From NCBI GenBank assembly GCA_016711605.1, contig JADJSS010000008.1:62001-126000 (forward strand): a DNA stretch of 64,000 nt, written 5' to 3'. Numbering within the stretch: the stretch's first letter is position 1; every line of letters starts with the position of its first letter. Positions 56,489 through 64,000 of this stretch are shown here, in pieces. The notes below the pieces were generated by a model. The model saw only the letters and a program-made list of their open reading frames with translations. It had not been told where the DNA came from and did not search any database. Source of the DNA: Saprospirales bacterium (GTDB lineage: Bacteria > Bacteroidota > Bacteroidia > Chitinophagales > JADIYW01). A program made the position numbers and the translations under genes.

Positions 56489-56779
56489 GTTTGAAATTTG
56501 GCTATGGTGCGGGTTCAAAGGGCGGAGAAATAAGTGCATTGAAATGGGAAAACAGTATTTCATTTGAAGAAGCATACACGTTGAATCAAGGCAAATTTTC
56601 CCATTTTTGCTGATTTTATTGTGTATGATAAAATTATTTTAGAAGTAAAATCATGTTCTGGTTTAACAGATGAATTTACAGCACAAGCAATTAATTATCT
56701 AAAAGTATCAGATTGCGAATTAGCAATATTAGTTAATTTTGGAAAATCATCTTTAGAGTATAAACGAATAGTATTATAA
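56489..56779 (+). pseudogene. Decayed GxxExxY protein gene
   Basis: Fragments of a GxxExxY (PF13366-type) protein appear in three frames: FEI and GFK near 56490-56520, ISFEEAYTLN near 56550-56586, then FADFIVYDKIILEVKSCSGL followed by TDEFTAQAINYLKVSDCELA and ILVNFGKSSLEYKRIVL, ending at TAA 56777-56779. The last part is intact and unmistakable for the family; the first half is shortened and out of frame. GxxExxY proteins have a nuclease-like fold and unknown role. Some of the damage could be sequence error, but a missing N-terminus suggests real decay. Confidence 0.65.
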
Positions 56780-56930
56780 AAAAGCCAATGTCATGCTCAA
56801 TTTAATTGGAAAATTGTGAAGCTAAAAAACGACATTTCGTGGCATTAAAATTGTAAATTATTAATCATTGCAACAATTACATTTTGAAAATAATTAGTGA
56901 AAATTCGTGGCTTTTAAAAAACAAAACAAA

Positions 56931-57241
56931 ATGAACAAAACAAAATCAATCGTAGCTATCATTATGGTAATGATCGTTACACTAATCGGATTTACAGCAT
57001 GTAAAAGCAAATGTGAAAAAGATGGCAAATGCGAAAAAGCAAGTTGCTGTAAAGACACACCTTGTTGTGACAAATGCAACAAAGATTGCACTTCTGAGAA
57101 CAAATGCTGTGATAAATGCAAAGTAGAGAAGAAAAAGCATGCTGCAAAAAAGATAGCACTGCTTGTGGAAAAGATTCTGCTACTTGTGCTAAAACTGAAA
57201 AAGATGAATGTTGTAAAAAAGATTCTACAAAAAAGGAATAA
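56931..57241 (+). CDS. Cys-rich lipoprotein, metal-binding candidate, one frameshift
   Basis: A 103-residue protein when corrected. Start at ATG 56931 (MNKTKSIVAIIMVMIVTLIG then FTAC, a lipobox). The mature part is Lys- and Cys-rich with repeated CC and CxxxC pairs: CKSKCEKDGKCEKASCCKDT, PCCDKCNKDCTSENKCCDKC. As read, the frame then becomes a Cys-free Leu/Lys run. Adding one A to the run 57132-57136 restores KACCKKDSTACGKDSATCAK and TEKDECCKKDSTKKE, ending at TAA 57239-57241, for about 18 Cys in all. It looks like an outer-membrane-tethered metallothionein-like protein. Family not recognised; role inferred from composition and from its HMA and TonB neighbours. Confidence 0.75.
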
Positions 57242-57268
57242 ATTTATTAATTCAAATTATTAAATAAA

Positions 57269-57601
57269 ATGAAAAAGATAAAATTAATTCTAGTAATTGC
57301 AATTACATTATTTGCAGTTACTTCTTTTGCAGCAAATAAACAAACTGCAACTATTTTGGTAAATGGCAACTGTGACATGTGCAAATCACGCATCGAAACT
57401 GCCAGTAAAAAAGCTGGTGCAACCAATGCATTTTGGAATGAAAAATCACATCAATTAAAACTAGAGTTTGATGCCGATAAAACATCACTCACTAAAATTG
57501 AAGAAAGCATTTTAAAAGCTGGTTATGATACAGAAAAATTAAAAGCAACCGATAAAGCATATAAATCATTGCCAACTTGTTGCCAATACGAAAGAGAATA
57601 A
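57269..57601 (+). CDS. Exported heavy-metal-associated (HMA) domain protein
   Basis: A 110-residue protein: signal peptide (KKIKLILVIAITLFAVTSFA), then a ferredoxin-like HMA domain with ILVNGNCDMCKSRIETASKK, where CDMC is the metal-binding CxxC, and helix-strand elements DKTSLTKIEESILKAGYDT. A C-terminal LPTCCQYERE tail adds two Cys. MerP/CopZ-like exported domains bind Cu(I) or other soft metals in the periplasm. Follows the Cys-rich lipoprotein by 27 bp and precedes a strong terminator, so it closes the metal cluster. Confidence 0.9.
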   Translation: MKKIKLILVIAITLFAVTSFAANKQTATILVNGNCDMCKSRIETASKKAGATNAFWNEKSHQLKLEFDADKTSLTKIEESILKAGYDTEKLKATDKAYKSLPTCCQYERE

Positions 57602-57625
57602 AATTAAACCTGTAATATTTCTCAG

Positions 57626-57654
57626 AACCATCCTACTAATTAGGATGGTTTTTT
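57626..57654 (+). terminator. Terminator of the metal-handling cluster
   Basis: AACCATCCTA / TAGGATGGTT, a 10-bp stem with 5-nt loop and T-rich tail, 24 bp after the HMA gene stop. Confidence 0.88.
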
Positions 57655-57793
57655 ATTTTTAATAAAACCAATAAAATTGGTATTTTTGTCAACTAAATTA
57701 AAATAATGAAATATCCATGAGCGTTTGCACACCAAAAGCAAATGTTTATTTGGATATTGCATGTGCGTCTATAAAAACAATAAAAAAAAACAC

Positions 57794-60413
57794 ATGAAAT
57801 TCTTCAAAAATGTTATCCTATTAGTAATTGCTTTTTCGTTTATATGCTTAAACGTTTATGCAAAAAAAGATAAAAAAAAGAAAGATAGCGATACAGCTAC
57901 AACTTTAATTGATACGACAAAAACCGTAGCAAAAGATTCTATCAAAAAAGAAGGAAAACCGCAATTTAAAACAATAAAAGAAGTAACAGAAAAATGTAAA
58001 AAAACGGCTGGACTTTTTCCTATTTACCAAGACACTACCACCGGAAAAACGTATATCGAAATCAGTGAAGATAAATTTGGCAACGAGTTTATTTATTTTG
58101 CAACTGTAATAGATGGTATCATCGATGCTGGTTTTGCGCGCGGTGGTTACAAAGATAATTCTGTTTTTAAAATTGAAAAATATTTTGATAGAATTGATTT
58201 CAAACTACAAAACACTAATTTTTATTTTGATAAAAATACTGAACTTTCAAAAGCAGAAAATGCCAACATCAATCAACCGTTATTTTATTCAGAAAAAATT
58301 GCCGCGTCTTCAGTCGATAATTCAACAAAAAAAAGAAGTTATTTAATTGATGCTGATAATCTTTTTAGCAGAACAATTTACACAAGTAAAACCAACAAGA
58401 ATGCCAACTGATAAGCCAGATGCTTTTTCATTGGGTGCATTGAGTACGAAGAAATCGAAGTATTTAGCTATTAAAAATTTTCCAAACAACACCGATGTTG
58501 CTGTAGAATATATTTACGAAAATCCATCGCCAGTAAATGGTGGTACAGATGAAGTAACTGATGCGCGTTTTGTTTCGGTAAAAATGCAACACAGCATGAT
58601 TGAAATGCCAAAAAATAATTTCAAACCACGTGCTGATGATCCACGTGTTGGATATTTTATTGAAAAAATAACCGAACAAACTTCTAGTTCATCCACGCCT
58701 TGGAAAGATTTAATTCACAAATGGAATTTAGAAAAACAAGACTCAACAGCGAAACTTTCTTATCCAAAAAAACCAGTTGTTTGGTGGATTGAAAAAACAA
58801 CACCAAAAGAATTTCGACCTATAATAAAAGCTGCTGTTTTATCATGGAATAAAGCATTTGAACAAGCTGGTTTTAAAGGTGCTGTAGAATGTTATGAGCA
58901 AGCTGATACTGCAACTTGGGAAGCCGAAGACATACGCTACAATGTGTTGCGTTGGGTAGCTTCGCCTCGACCGCCTTATGGTGGTTATGGACCAACGTTT
59001 GTAAATCCACGCACTGGCGAAATTTTAGGAGCAGATATTATGTTGGAATTTGTGTATTTAACCAATAGAATTAATTTAGAAAAATTGTATGATATTGCTG
59101 CATTAGATAATTATTCATCATCACCTAAATTGAATTATACAAATTGCGAATTTGGCGAAACGATGCATGAAAATATTTTATCTGGTATGCAGTTTTTAAG
59201 TGCATTTAGTTTTAATGATTTAGATAAAGATGAATTCATGAAACAAGCACTCACGAATTTAGTGATGCATGAAGTTGGACATACTTTTGGATTGAATCAC
59301 AATTTTATTGCATCACAAATGAATACCAAAGAGCAAATGCAAGACAAAGAATATTGCAAAAAAAATGGTTTAACTGCATCTGTGATGGATTATACGATTG
59401 CCAATATTTCACCAGATAAAAATAAGCAAGGTCTGTTTTTCGACGATCAACCTGGTGTGTATGATAGATGGGCAATTCAGTTTGGTTATATGCAGGAAGA
59501 AAATGATGTAAAACTTGAAGAAGCAATTAAAAAAACAATTGCACTTTCATCCAATCCAAACTACCGGTTTTTTAACGACGCTGATGATATGCGTTCTGCA
59601 GGAAAAGGTATTGATCCACGTGCAAATTTATTTGACATGAGTAGCGACGCCATTGGTTATGCGTTAGATAATATACAAATGGTAAATGATGCATTGCCGA
59701 AACTATTAACAAAATATAGTGTTCCAACGCAATCGTATAATGAATTGAGAAATGCGTATTTAATTTTGTCTGGAAATTATGCACGTAGTTTAACTACCAT
59801 TACGCGATATTTAGGTGGTGTTTTTGTAAACAGAACTATGGTTGGACAAGACACCACAAAACCATTTACACCAGTTTCATTAGCAGAACAAAAACGTGCG
59901 ATTGCAGCATTAAATAAATTTGCATTTTCTAAAGATGCTTTCAAAGTGCCAGAAAATATTTATGCGTATTTGCAAATGCAGCGCCGTGGTTTTGATATGA
60001 GAAGAGAAACGGAAGATCCAAAAATTCACGATAGAATTTTAAATATTCAGAAAGGAATTTTCGACCAAATTTTAAATCCGTTGGTTTTACAACGCATAAA
60101 CGACTCTAAATTTTATGGAAACAAATACACTTTAAATTCTGTCTTAGCAGACATTACAGATGGTGTTTTTGCTGAAGACTTGAGTGGTGCTGTAACTACT
60201 ATTCGTCAAAATTTACAAGAAGAATATGTGAACCGTTTATTGAATATTGTTGATACAAAATCATCGTATGCACACATCACAAAATCTGCTGTTTTTGGTG
60301 AAGTCACTAAAATCTTGAGTATGATGAAAAGCAGCAATAGTGCTGATATTTCTACACAATCACATCGCAAACATTTAGTGTATTTAATCAATAAGAGTTT
60401 GGAATTGAAATAA
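57794..60413 (+). CDS. Zinc-dependent metalloprotease (DUF5117/DUF4953 family), one frameshift
   Basis: About 872 residues when corrected. Start at ATG 57794 gives a signal peptide (KFFKNVILLVIAFSFICLNV ending YA); upstream Met at 57725 is non-conserved. A Lys/Asp-rich linker leads into the DUF5118/DUF5117 domains (YFATVIDGIIDAGFARGGYK, KIEKYFDRIDFKLQNTNFYF), then the catalytic domain with MHEVGHTFGLNHNFIASQ, a zinc HExxHxxxxxH site, and MDYTIANISPDK as Met-turn. The frame breaks in the T-run 58362-58366; correction reads LIDADNLFLAEQFTQVKPTR (two Ts added) or one T fewer. The family is common in Bacteroidota; its natural substrates are unknown. Exported, periplasmic or surface. Confidence 0.87.
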
Positions 60414-60437
60414 AAGAATTGAAAGAATTAAAAAACA

Positions 60438-60467
60438 AAATGCCTGTCAAAGTTGACAGGCATTTTT
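60438..60467. terminator. Bidirectional terminator between the metalloprotease and frr
   Basis: AAATGCCTGTCAA / TTGACAGGCATTT, 13 bp with a minimal loop, A-rich left and T-rich right flanks, between convergent stops at 60413 and 60485. Confidence 0.88.
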
Positions 60468-60484
60468 ATTTAAACTGAATTATT

Positions 60485-61047
60485 TTAAATCGTCATAATT
60501 TCTTCTTCTTTTACCACTAACATTTTATCAACTTTTGCATTGTATTCATTAGTGAGTGATTGAATTTTTTCTTCGCTATCTTTTCCAATATCTTCGCTTA
60601 ACCCATTTTTCACCAAATCTTTAATCATTTCGTTACCATCTTTGCGAGCGTTACGCACCACAATTTTTGTTTGTTCACCATGATTTTTTGATTGTTTTAC
60701 CAATTCTCTACGACGTTCTTCGGTCATTGGTGGCACAGTTAAGCGAATATTTTCACCATCATTTTGTGGTGTAATTCCAATATTACTTTGGAAAATAGCA
60801 CGTTCTACATCTGCAATCATTTTGCGTTCAAACGGCACAATTACCAACGTTCTAGCGTCTAATAATTTTACACTTGCAACTTGGTTTATTGGTGTTGGTG
60901 AACCATAATATTCAACAGTGATGCCACTCACCATATCTGGACTGGCTTTGCCTGCGCGCACTTATGCAATTCTTCTTCTAAATGTTTTAATGCTTTAAAC
61001 ATCGCATCTTTGGTTTCATCCAGAACCATCTGTACTTCTTCTTCCAT
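60485..61047 (-). CDS. frr: Ribosome recycling factor, one frameshift
   Basis: RRF splits post-termination ribosomes together with EF-G. From ATG 61047 the N-terminus reads MEEEVQMVLDETKDAMFKAL, KHLEEELHK; one missing A after the HK codons (about 60962) shifts the frame. Restoring it joins to VRAGKASPDMVSGITVEYYG, SVKLLDARTLVIVPFERKMI, GENIRLTVPPMTEERRRELV and the C-terminal helix, for 187 residues, the normal RRF length. As read, only a GTG-started fragment at 60961 is open. RRF is essential, so this is almost certainly a sequence error. Third in the rpsB-tsf-pyrH-frr order usual for bacteria. Confidence 0.92.
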
Positions 61048-61179
61048 TGTATAGAAATTTATTGAGGCAAATATAAAAAGAATTTGCTTGTTGTTACACT
61101 AAAATTAAATGTATAAGATATGGATTAAAATGATTTTAACATTAGTATTAAAAATTTCAATCTGAATTTAAATTTACGA

Positions 61180-61890
61180 TCAGCTAACCAAAGTTCCAAT
61201 CTTTTCGCCTTGTAGAATGCGTAAGATGTTTCCGCGTTGTTTTATATTAAAAACAATAATTGGCATTTTATTTTCTTTGCATAAAGCAAAAGCAGTTTGA
61301 TCCATGATACGTAAATTTTTCATCATCACCTCTTCAAAAGAAATGGTTTCAAATTTTGTTGCATTTGCATCTTTTTTGGGATCAGCTGTATATATTCCAT
61401 CTACGCTGGTTCCTTTTAAAATCACATCTACTTCTAATTCATTGGCACGCAATGCAGCAGCTGTATCTGTAGTAAAATAAGGATTTCCAGTACCAGCAGC
61501 CATAATAATACATCTGCCTTTTTCTAAATGTCGCATGGCTTTTCTTCGTATGTATTGTTCACAAACTTGCGAAATATTTAATGCCGACATCAAACGCGTA
61601 TATACACCTTTTGATTCCAAAGCACCTTGCAACGCCATACCGTTTATCACCGTAGCAAGCATACCCATGTAATCGCCTTGCGCGCGTTCAATGCCAATGT
61701 TTCCTGCTTGCAAGCCACGAAAAATATTTCCACCACCAACTACAATTCCAACTTCGTAACCTGCGTTTACCACTTCCTTAATTTCATCTGCGAAAATAGA
61801 AAGTGTTTCTGATTGGATGCCAAATTGTTGATCACCCATAAGTGCTTCGCCGCTTAGTTTTAATAAAATTCGCTTGATTGGTTTTTCCAT
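61180..61890 (-). CDS. pyrH: Uridylate kinase
   Basis: A 236-residue UMP kinase making UDP for pyrimidine nucleotide synthesis. Amino-acid-kinase fold motifs: KRILLKLSGEALMGDQQFGI, EVGIVVGGGNIFRGLQAGNI, RAQGDYMGMLATVINGMALQ, AMRHLEKGRCIIMAAGTGNP and FFTTDTAAALRANELEVDVI-like block (YFTTDTAAALRA). Intact, typical length. Lies 132 bp upstream of frr, with a 7-bp-periodic repeat just before its start. Confidence 0.97.
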   Translation of the reverse strand: MEKPIKRILLKLSGEALMGDQQFGIQSETLSIFADEIKEVVNAGYEVGIVVGGGNIFRGLQAGNIGIERAQGDYMGMLATVINGMALQGALESKGVYTRLMSALNISQVCEQYIRRKAMRHLEKGRCIIMAAGTGNPYFTTDTAAALRANELEVDVILKGTSVDGIYTADPKKDANATKFETISFEEVMMKNLRIMDQTAFALCKENKMPIIVFNIKQRGNILRILQGEKIGTLVS

Positions 61891-61896
61891 GTTTGG

Positions 61897-61924
61897 TGTA
61901 TATTATTGGTTATATGTTATTAGT
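61897..61924 (-). repeat. 7-bp-periodic array upstream of pyrH
   Basis: Minus strand reads ACTAATA, ACATATA, ACCAATA, ATATACA, the same kind of ACnnnnn heptads as downstream of secA. The pyrH start codon follows within a few bases. Confidence 0.5.
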
Positions 61925-61936
61925 TATCTGTGATAT

Positions 61937-62200
61937 TTATTTACAAACTTTGTTCAAAACACCTGTTACTACGCTATCTGCATTCTTAAATTCATAGCCA
62001 TCAAATGTTTTCATTGCATCGCACCAACTTACTGTTGGATAATAGGTATTAAAGGTTTCTTTCGTAAGTTTAAGCGTATTATTTCCTCTAGCATCAACTA
62101 CATAAAATGTACAATTTTCACAATCTGTTTTTTTACAAGAAAAAACAGAAATTATGCTGATGGCAATAATAGCATAAAAAAATAATTTGGCTTTCATCAT
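61937..62200 (-). CDS. Small Cys-containing lipoprotein
   Basis: An 87-residue protein started at the ATG 62200 (or the next codon); the upstream ATG 62221 falls inside the tsf terminator and is unlikely. Signal peptide KAKLFFYAIIAISIISVFSC gives a lipobox, and the mature part has Cys at TDCENCTFYVVDARGN, WCDAM and a C-terminal NKVCK, possibly two disulfides. No family recognised. Sits between tsf and pyrH, an odd place in the otherwise translation-related order; the preceding terminator suggests its own transcription. Confidence 0.65.
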   Translation of the reverse strand: MMKAKLFFYAIIAISIISVFSCKKTDCENCTFYVVDARGNNTLKLTKETFNTYYPTVSWCDAMKTFDGYEFKNADSVVTGVLNKVCK

Positions 62201-62220
62201 TTTTTTTATAAATATAAACA

Positions 62221-62250
62221 AAAAAAAAGAGAGATTAAAAATCTCTCTTT
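62221..62250 (-). terminator. Terminator of tsf
   Basis: AAAGAGAGATT / AATCTCTCTTT, 11 bp with a 3-nt loop and, on the minus strand, a long T tract. Placed 9 bp past the tsf stop. Confidence 0.88.
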
Positions 62251-62258
62251 GTAAAATA

Positions 62259-63097
62259 TTATGATAAAGTCACTCGCTTGAATGACACAACGGTCAAATC
62301 TTTATCGGCAGTTTTTAAATATTGTTCTACCGTTTTGCCACCATCTTTTACAAATGGTTGTGGCAATAATGTATTTTCTTTCAACATCGTATTTACTGCA
62401 CCTTCAGAAATTTTGTCTAACATATTTTCTGGTTTTCCGGCAGCGATTGCTTTCTCACGAGCAATTTCTTTTTCACGTGCTTTCATTTCGTCAGAAACAC
62501 CTGAAGCATCAACAGCTACCGGATTCATTGCTGCAATTTGCATGGCAACATCTTTTCCAACAGTTGCTTTTTCTTCATTTAATGCTTGGTTTAATTGCAC
62601 TAAAACACCCATTCTGTAACCCATGTGAATGTAAGCAACAACGCCTTCACCTTCTACCACTTCGTATTTTTTTACTTCGATTTTTTCGCCAATTTTAGCT
62701 ACTGTATCTAATAATTTATCTTTTATTGGAGCACCATCTAAAGATGCATTTAATAAATCTTCCAACGTTTTGATTCTACCAGCTAAAGCAACATCTGCAA
62801 TAGATTTTGCTAAGTTGATGAAGTCTTCATTTTTTGCAACGAAATCTGTTTCTGAGCTTAAGTTTACAGCGCAACCAAACTTTCCATCTTCAGATGTAAG
62901 TGCGATTACCACGCCTTCATTTGCTTCTCTGTCTGCACGGTTAGCAGCGATTTTTGCACCTTTTTTCTTAAATAATCGATTGCAGCTTCGAAATCACCGT
63001 TTGTTTCTACTAATGCTTTTTTGCAATCCATGATACCAGCACCAGTTTCTTGTCTAAGTTTATTTACATCTGATGCACTTATTGTTACAGTTGACAT
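62259..63097 (-). CDS. tsf: Elongation factor Ts, one frameshift
   Basis: EF-Ts exchanges GDP for GTP on EF-Tu. The first part has the N-terminal UBA-like domain MSTVTISASDVNKLRQETGA, GIMDCKKALVETNGDFEAAI, DYLRKK and then goes out of frame. Adding one A opposite the T-run 62961-62966 restores LRKKGAKIAANRADREANEG, continuing into VVIALTSEDGKFGCAVNLSS, ETDFVAKNEDFINLAKSIAD and the C-terminal half ending VEQYLKTADKDLTVVSFKRV. Total 279 residues, normal for Bacteroidota. Essential gene, so an error in the sequence is the best explanation. Downstream of rpsB as usual. Confidence 0.93.
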
Positions 63098-63192
63098 ATT
63101 AATTTAATTTGAAAATTTGAAATAATTTTTATACTCGAAGTCCATTTTAATCATTATATAGATATGAGTAAAATGAGTTAATTTGAAATGAA

Positions 63193-63236
63193 AAAAGTAA
63201 TAAATTTTTACTTATTACTTACTACTTTTTTCTTTT
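63193..63236. repeat. Heptad-type inverted repeat in the rpsB-tsf gap
   Basis: AGTAATAAA on the left is answered by ACT words at 63210, 63217 and 63224 (exact 7-bp steps: ACTTATT, ACTTACT, ACTTTTT). Same layout as the nuo gap arrays but shorter. Confidence 0.5.
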
Positions 63237-63247
63237 TTCATCTTGAA

Positions 63248-64000
63248 TTATTCTGCTGCTTCAGCTACTGCTTTTGCGTCTGTTTCTGTTTTTGTTTCAG
63301 CTTCTTCTTTGTCTTTTTTACGTTCAGCTAAACCTTCTTTAATTGCTTCTACTAAGTAGTTTGTAATTAATTGGATTGATTTAGTAGCATCATCATTTGC
63401 TGGAATTGCAAAATCAACTTTAGTTGGATCGCTGTTTGTATCCACAACGCCAATTGTTTTGATACCTAAATTTTTAGCTTCTGCTAAAGCGATATGTTCG
63501 TGTGAAATATCCACTAAAAATAAAGCAGCAGGAATTCTTGGCAAGTTTTCAATACCACCTAATACTTTATCTAATTTTTCTTGTTGACGACCTAACATCA
63601 ATCTTTCTTTTTTGGTGATGTTATTTAAAGCGCCATCGCCTAATAATTTTTCAATGCTTTGTTTTTTCTTGATTGATTTACGGATAGTAACGAAATTCGT
63701 CAACATACCACCTAACCAACGTTCTGTAACGAAAGGCATGTTTACTTGTTTAGCTGCTTCTTGAACAATTTCTTTCGCTTGTTTTTTAGTTGCTACAAAT
63801 AATATTTTTCTGCCAGATTTTGCAATTGAACGCATTACAGAAGCAGCTTCTTCTAGTTTTTCTTGTGTTTTATTTAAATCGATAATGTGAATTCCTTTGC
63901 GTTCCATAAATATATATGGTAACATTTTCGGATTCCATTTTTTCTTTAAATGTCCAAAGTGAACTCCTGCGTCCAACATTTCTTGCTGAGATATTTTAGA
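63248..64000 (-). CDS. rpsB: Ribosomal protein uS2, 5' end outside the window
   Basis: Small-subunit protein S2. The frame is open to the window edge with SKISQQEMLDAGVHFGHLKK, so the true start is just beyond 64000; the ATG at 63979 is internal. Family blocks: WNPKMLPYIFMERKGIHIID, FVATKKQAKEIVQEAAKQVN, FVTERWLGGMLTNFVTIRKS, RIPAALFLVDISHEHIALAE and VVDTNSDPTKVDFAIPANDD. The C-terminus has an acidic-basic tail (AERKKDKEEAETKTETDAKA). Followed by tsf. Confidence 0.95.
   Translation of the reverse strand, partial: SKISQQEMLDAGVHFGHLKKKWNPKMLPYIFMERKGIHIIDLNKTQEKLEEAASVMRSIAKSGRKILFVATKKQAKEIVQEAAKQVNMPFVTERWLGGMLTNFVTIRKSIKKKQSIEKLLGDGALNNITKKERLMLGRQQEKLDKVLGGIENLPRIPAALFLVDISHEHIALAEAKNLGIKTIGVVDTNSDPTKVDFAIPANDDATKSIQLITNYLVEAIKEGLAERKKDKEEAETKTETDAKAVAEAAE

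Overview
The window is a low-GC stretch of a Bacteroidota chromosome, probably from a member related to the Chitinophagales or Sphingobacteriales (order not certain). The evidence is the protein families (type IX secretion C-terminal sorting domains, DUF4256, DUF2625, HYC_CC_PP, DUF5117/DUF4953 metalloprotease, HTH-tailed PIF1-like helicase), Bacteroidota promoter elements (TAnnTTTG with an upstream TTG/TTTG), and best matches of conserved enzymes such as SecA, Lon and NuoB to that phylum as I recognise them by eye.

Layout. 0-7 kb: a truncated secreted protein, a LytTR response regulator, a PKD-like lipoprotein, tRNA-Asp, a PH-like protein, a phospholipase D-like protein, DUF4256 and SRPBCC proteins, and a PIF1-like helicase. 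7.3-10.2 kb: nuoABCD of respiratory complex I, without nuoE-N after it. 10.3-24.9 kb: an NtrC-type sigma-54 activator, DUF2625 and SPOR proteins, secA, purD, a zinc-ribbon protein, an AlkB-like dioxygenase, queA, a MacB-like permease, a small membrane protein, a serine hydrolase and an outer-membrane-type protein. A roughly 185-bp tract at 22.55-22.74 kb is almost pure A/C and looks like an assembly artefact. 25-46.7 kb: two giant paralogous surface proteins (3226 and 2933 aa) made of about 16 and 14 repeats and ending in type IX sorting domains, flanking a divergent TMTC-like GT-C glycosyltransferase with TPRs; each giant gene sits directly downstream of a small secreted protein. 47-53.6 kb: an endoglycoceramidase-like GH5 lipoprotein, lon, a DUF3472 lipoprotein and a PlsC-type acyltransferase. 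53.7-57.6 kb: a metal-handling cluster (HYC_CC_PP protein, TonB receptor, Cys-rich lipoprotein, HMA protein) with a decayed GxxExxY gene. 57.8-60.4 kb: a zinc metalloprotease. 60.5-64 kb: frr, pyrH, a small lipoprotein, tsf and rpsB on the minus strand.

Eight genes between 34.8 and 63 kb are each split by a frameshift, mostly a one-base change in or beside an A or T run. They include lon, frr and tsf; frr and tsf are essential in bacteria. Each resolves into a normal family-length protein after a one-base correction (the metalloprotease could alternatively need two bases), so these are most likely sequence errors. I give restored gene spans.

Two features stand out as possible new biology. 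One is the giant-surface-protein / small secreted partner / TMTC-like glycosyltransferase island. The other is a family of 7-bp-periodic inverted arrays (AGTnnnn repeats followed by ACTnnnn repeats) found in several gene junctions, including both nuoA-nuoB and nuoB-nuoC. A pair of near-identical LytTR-type boxes flanking the LytTR regulator suggests its own regulon.
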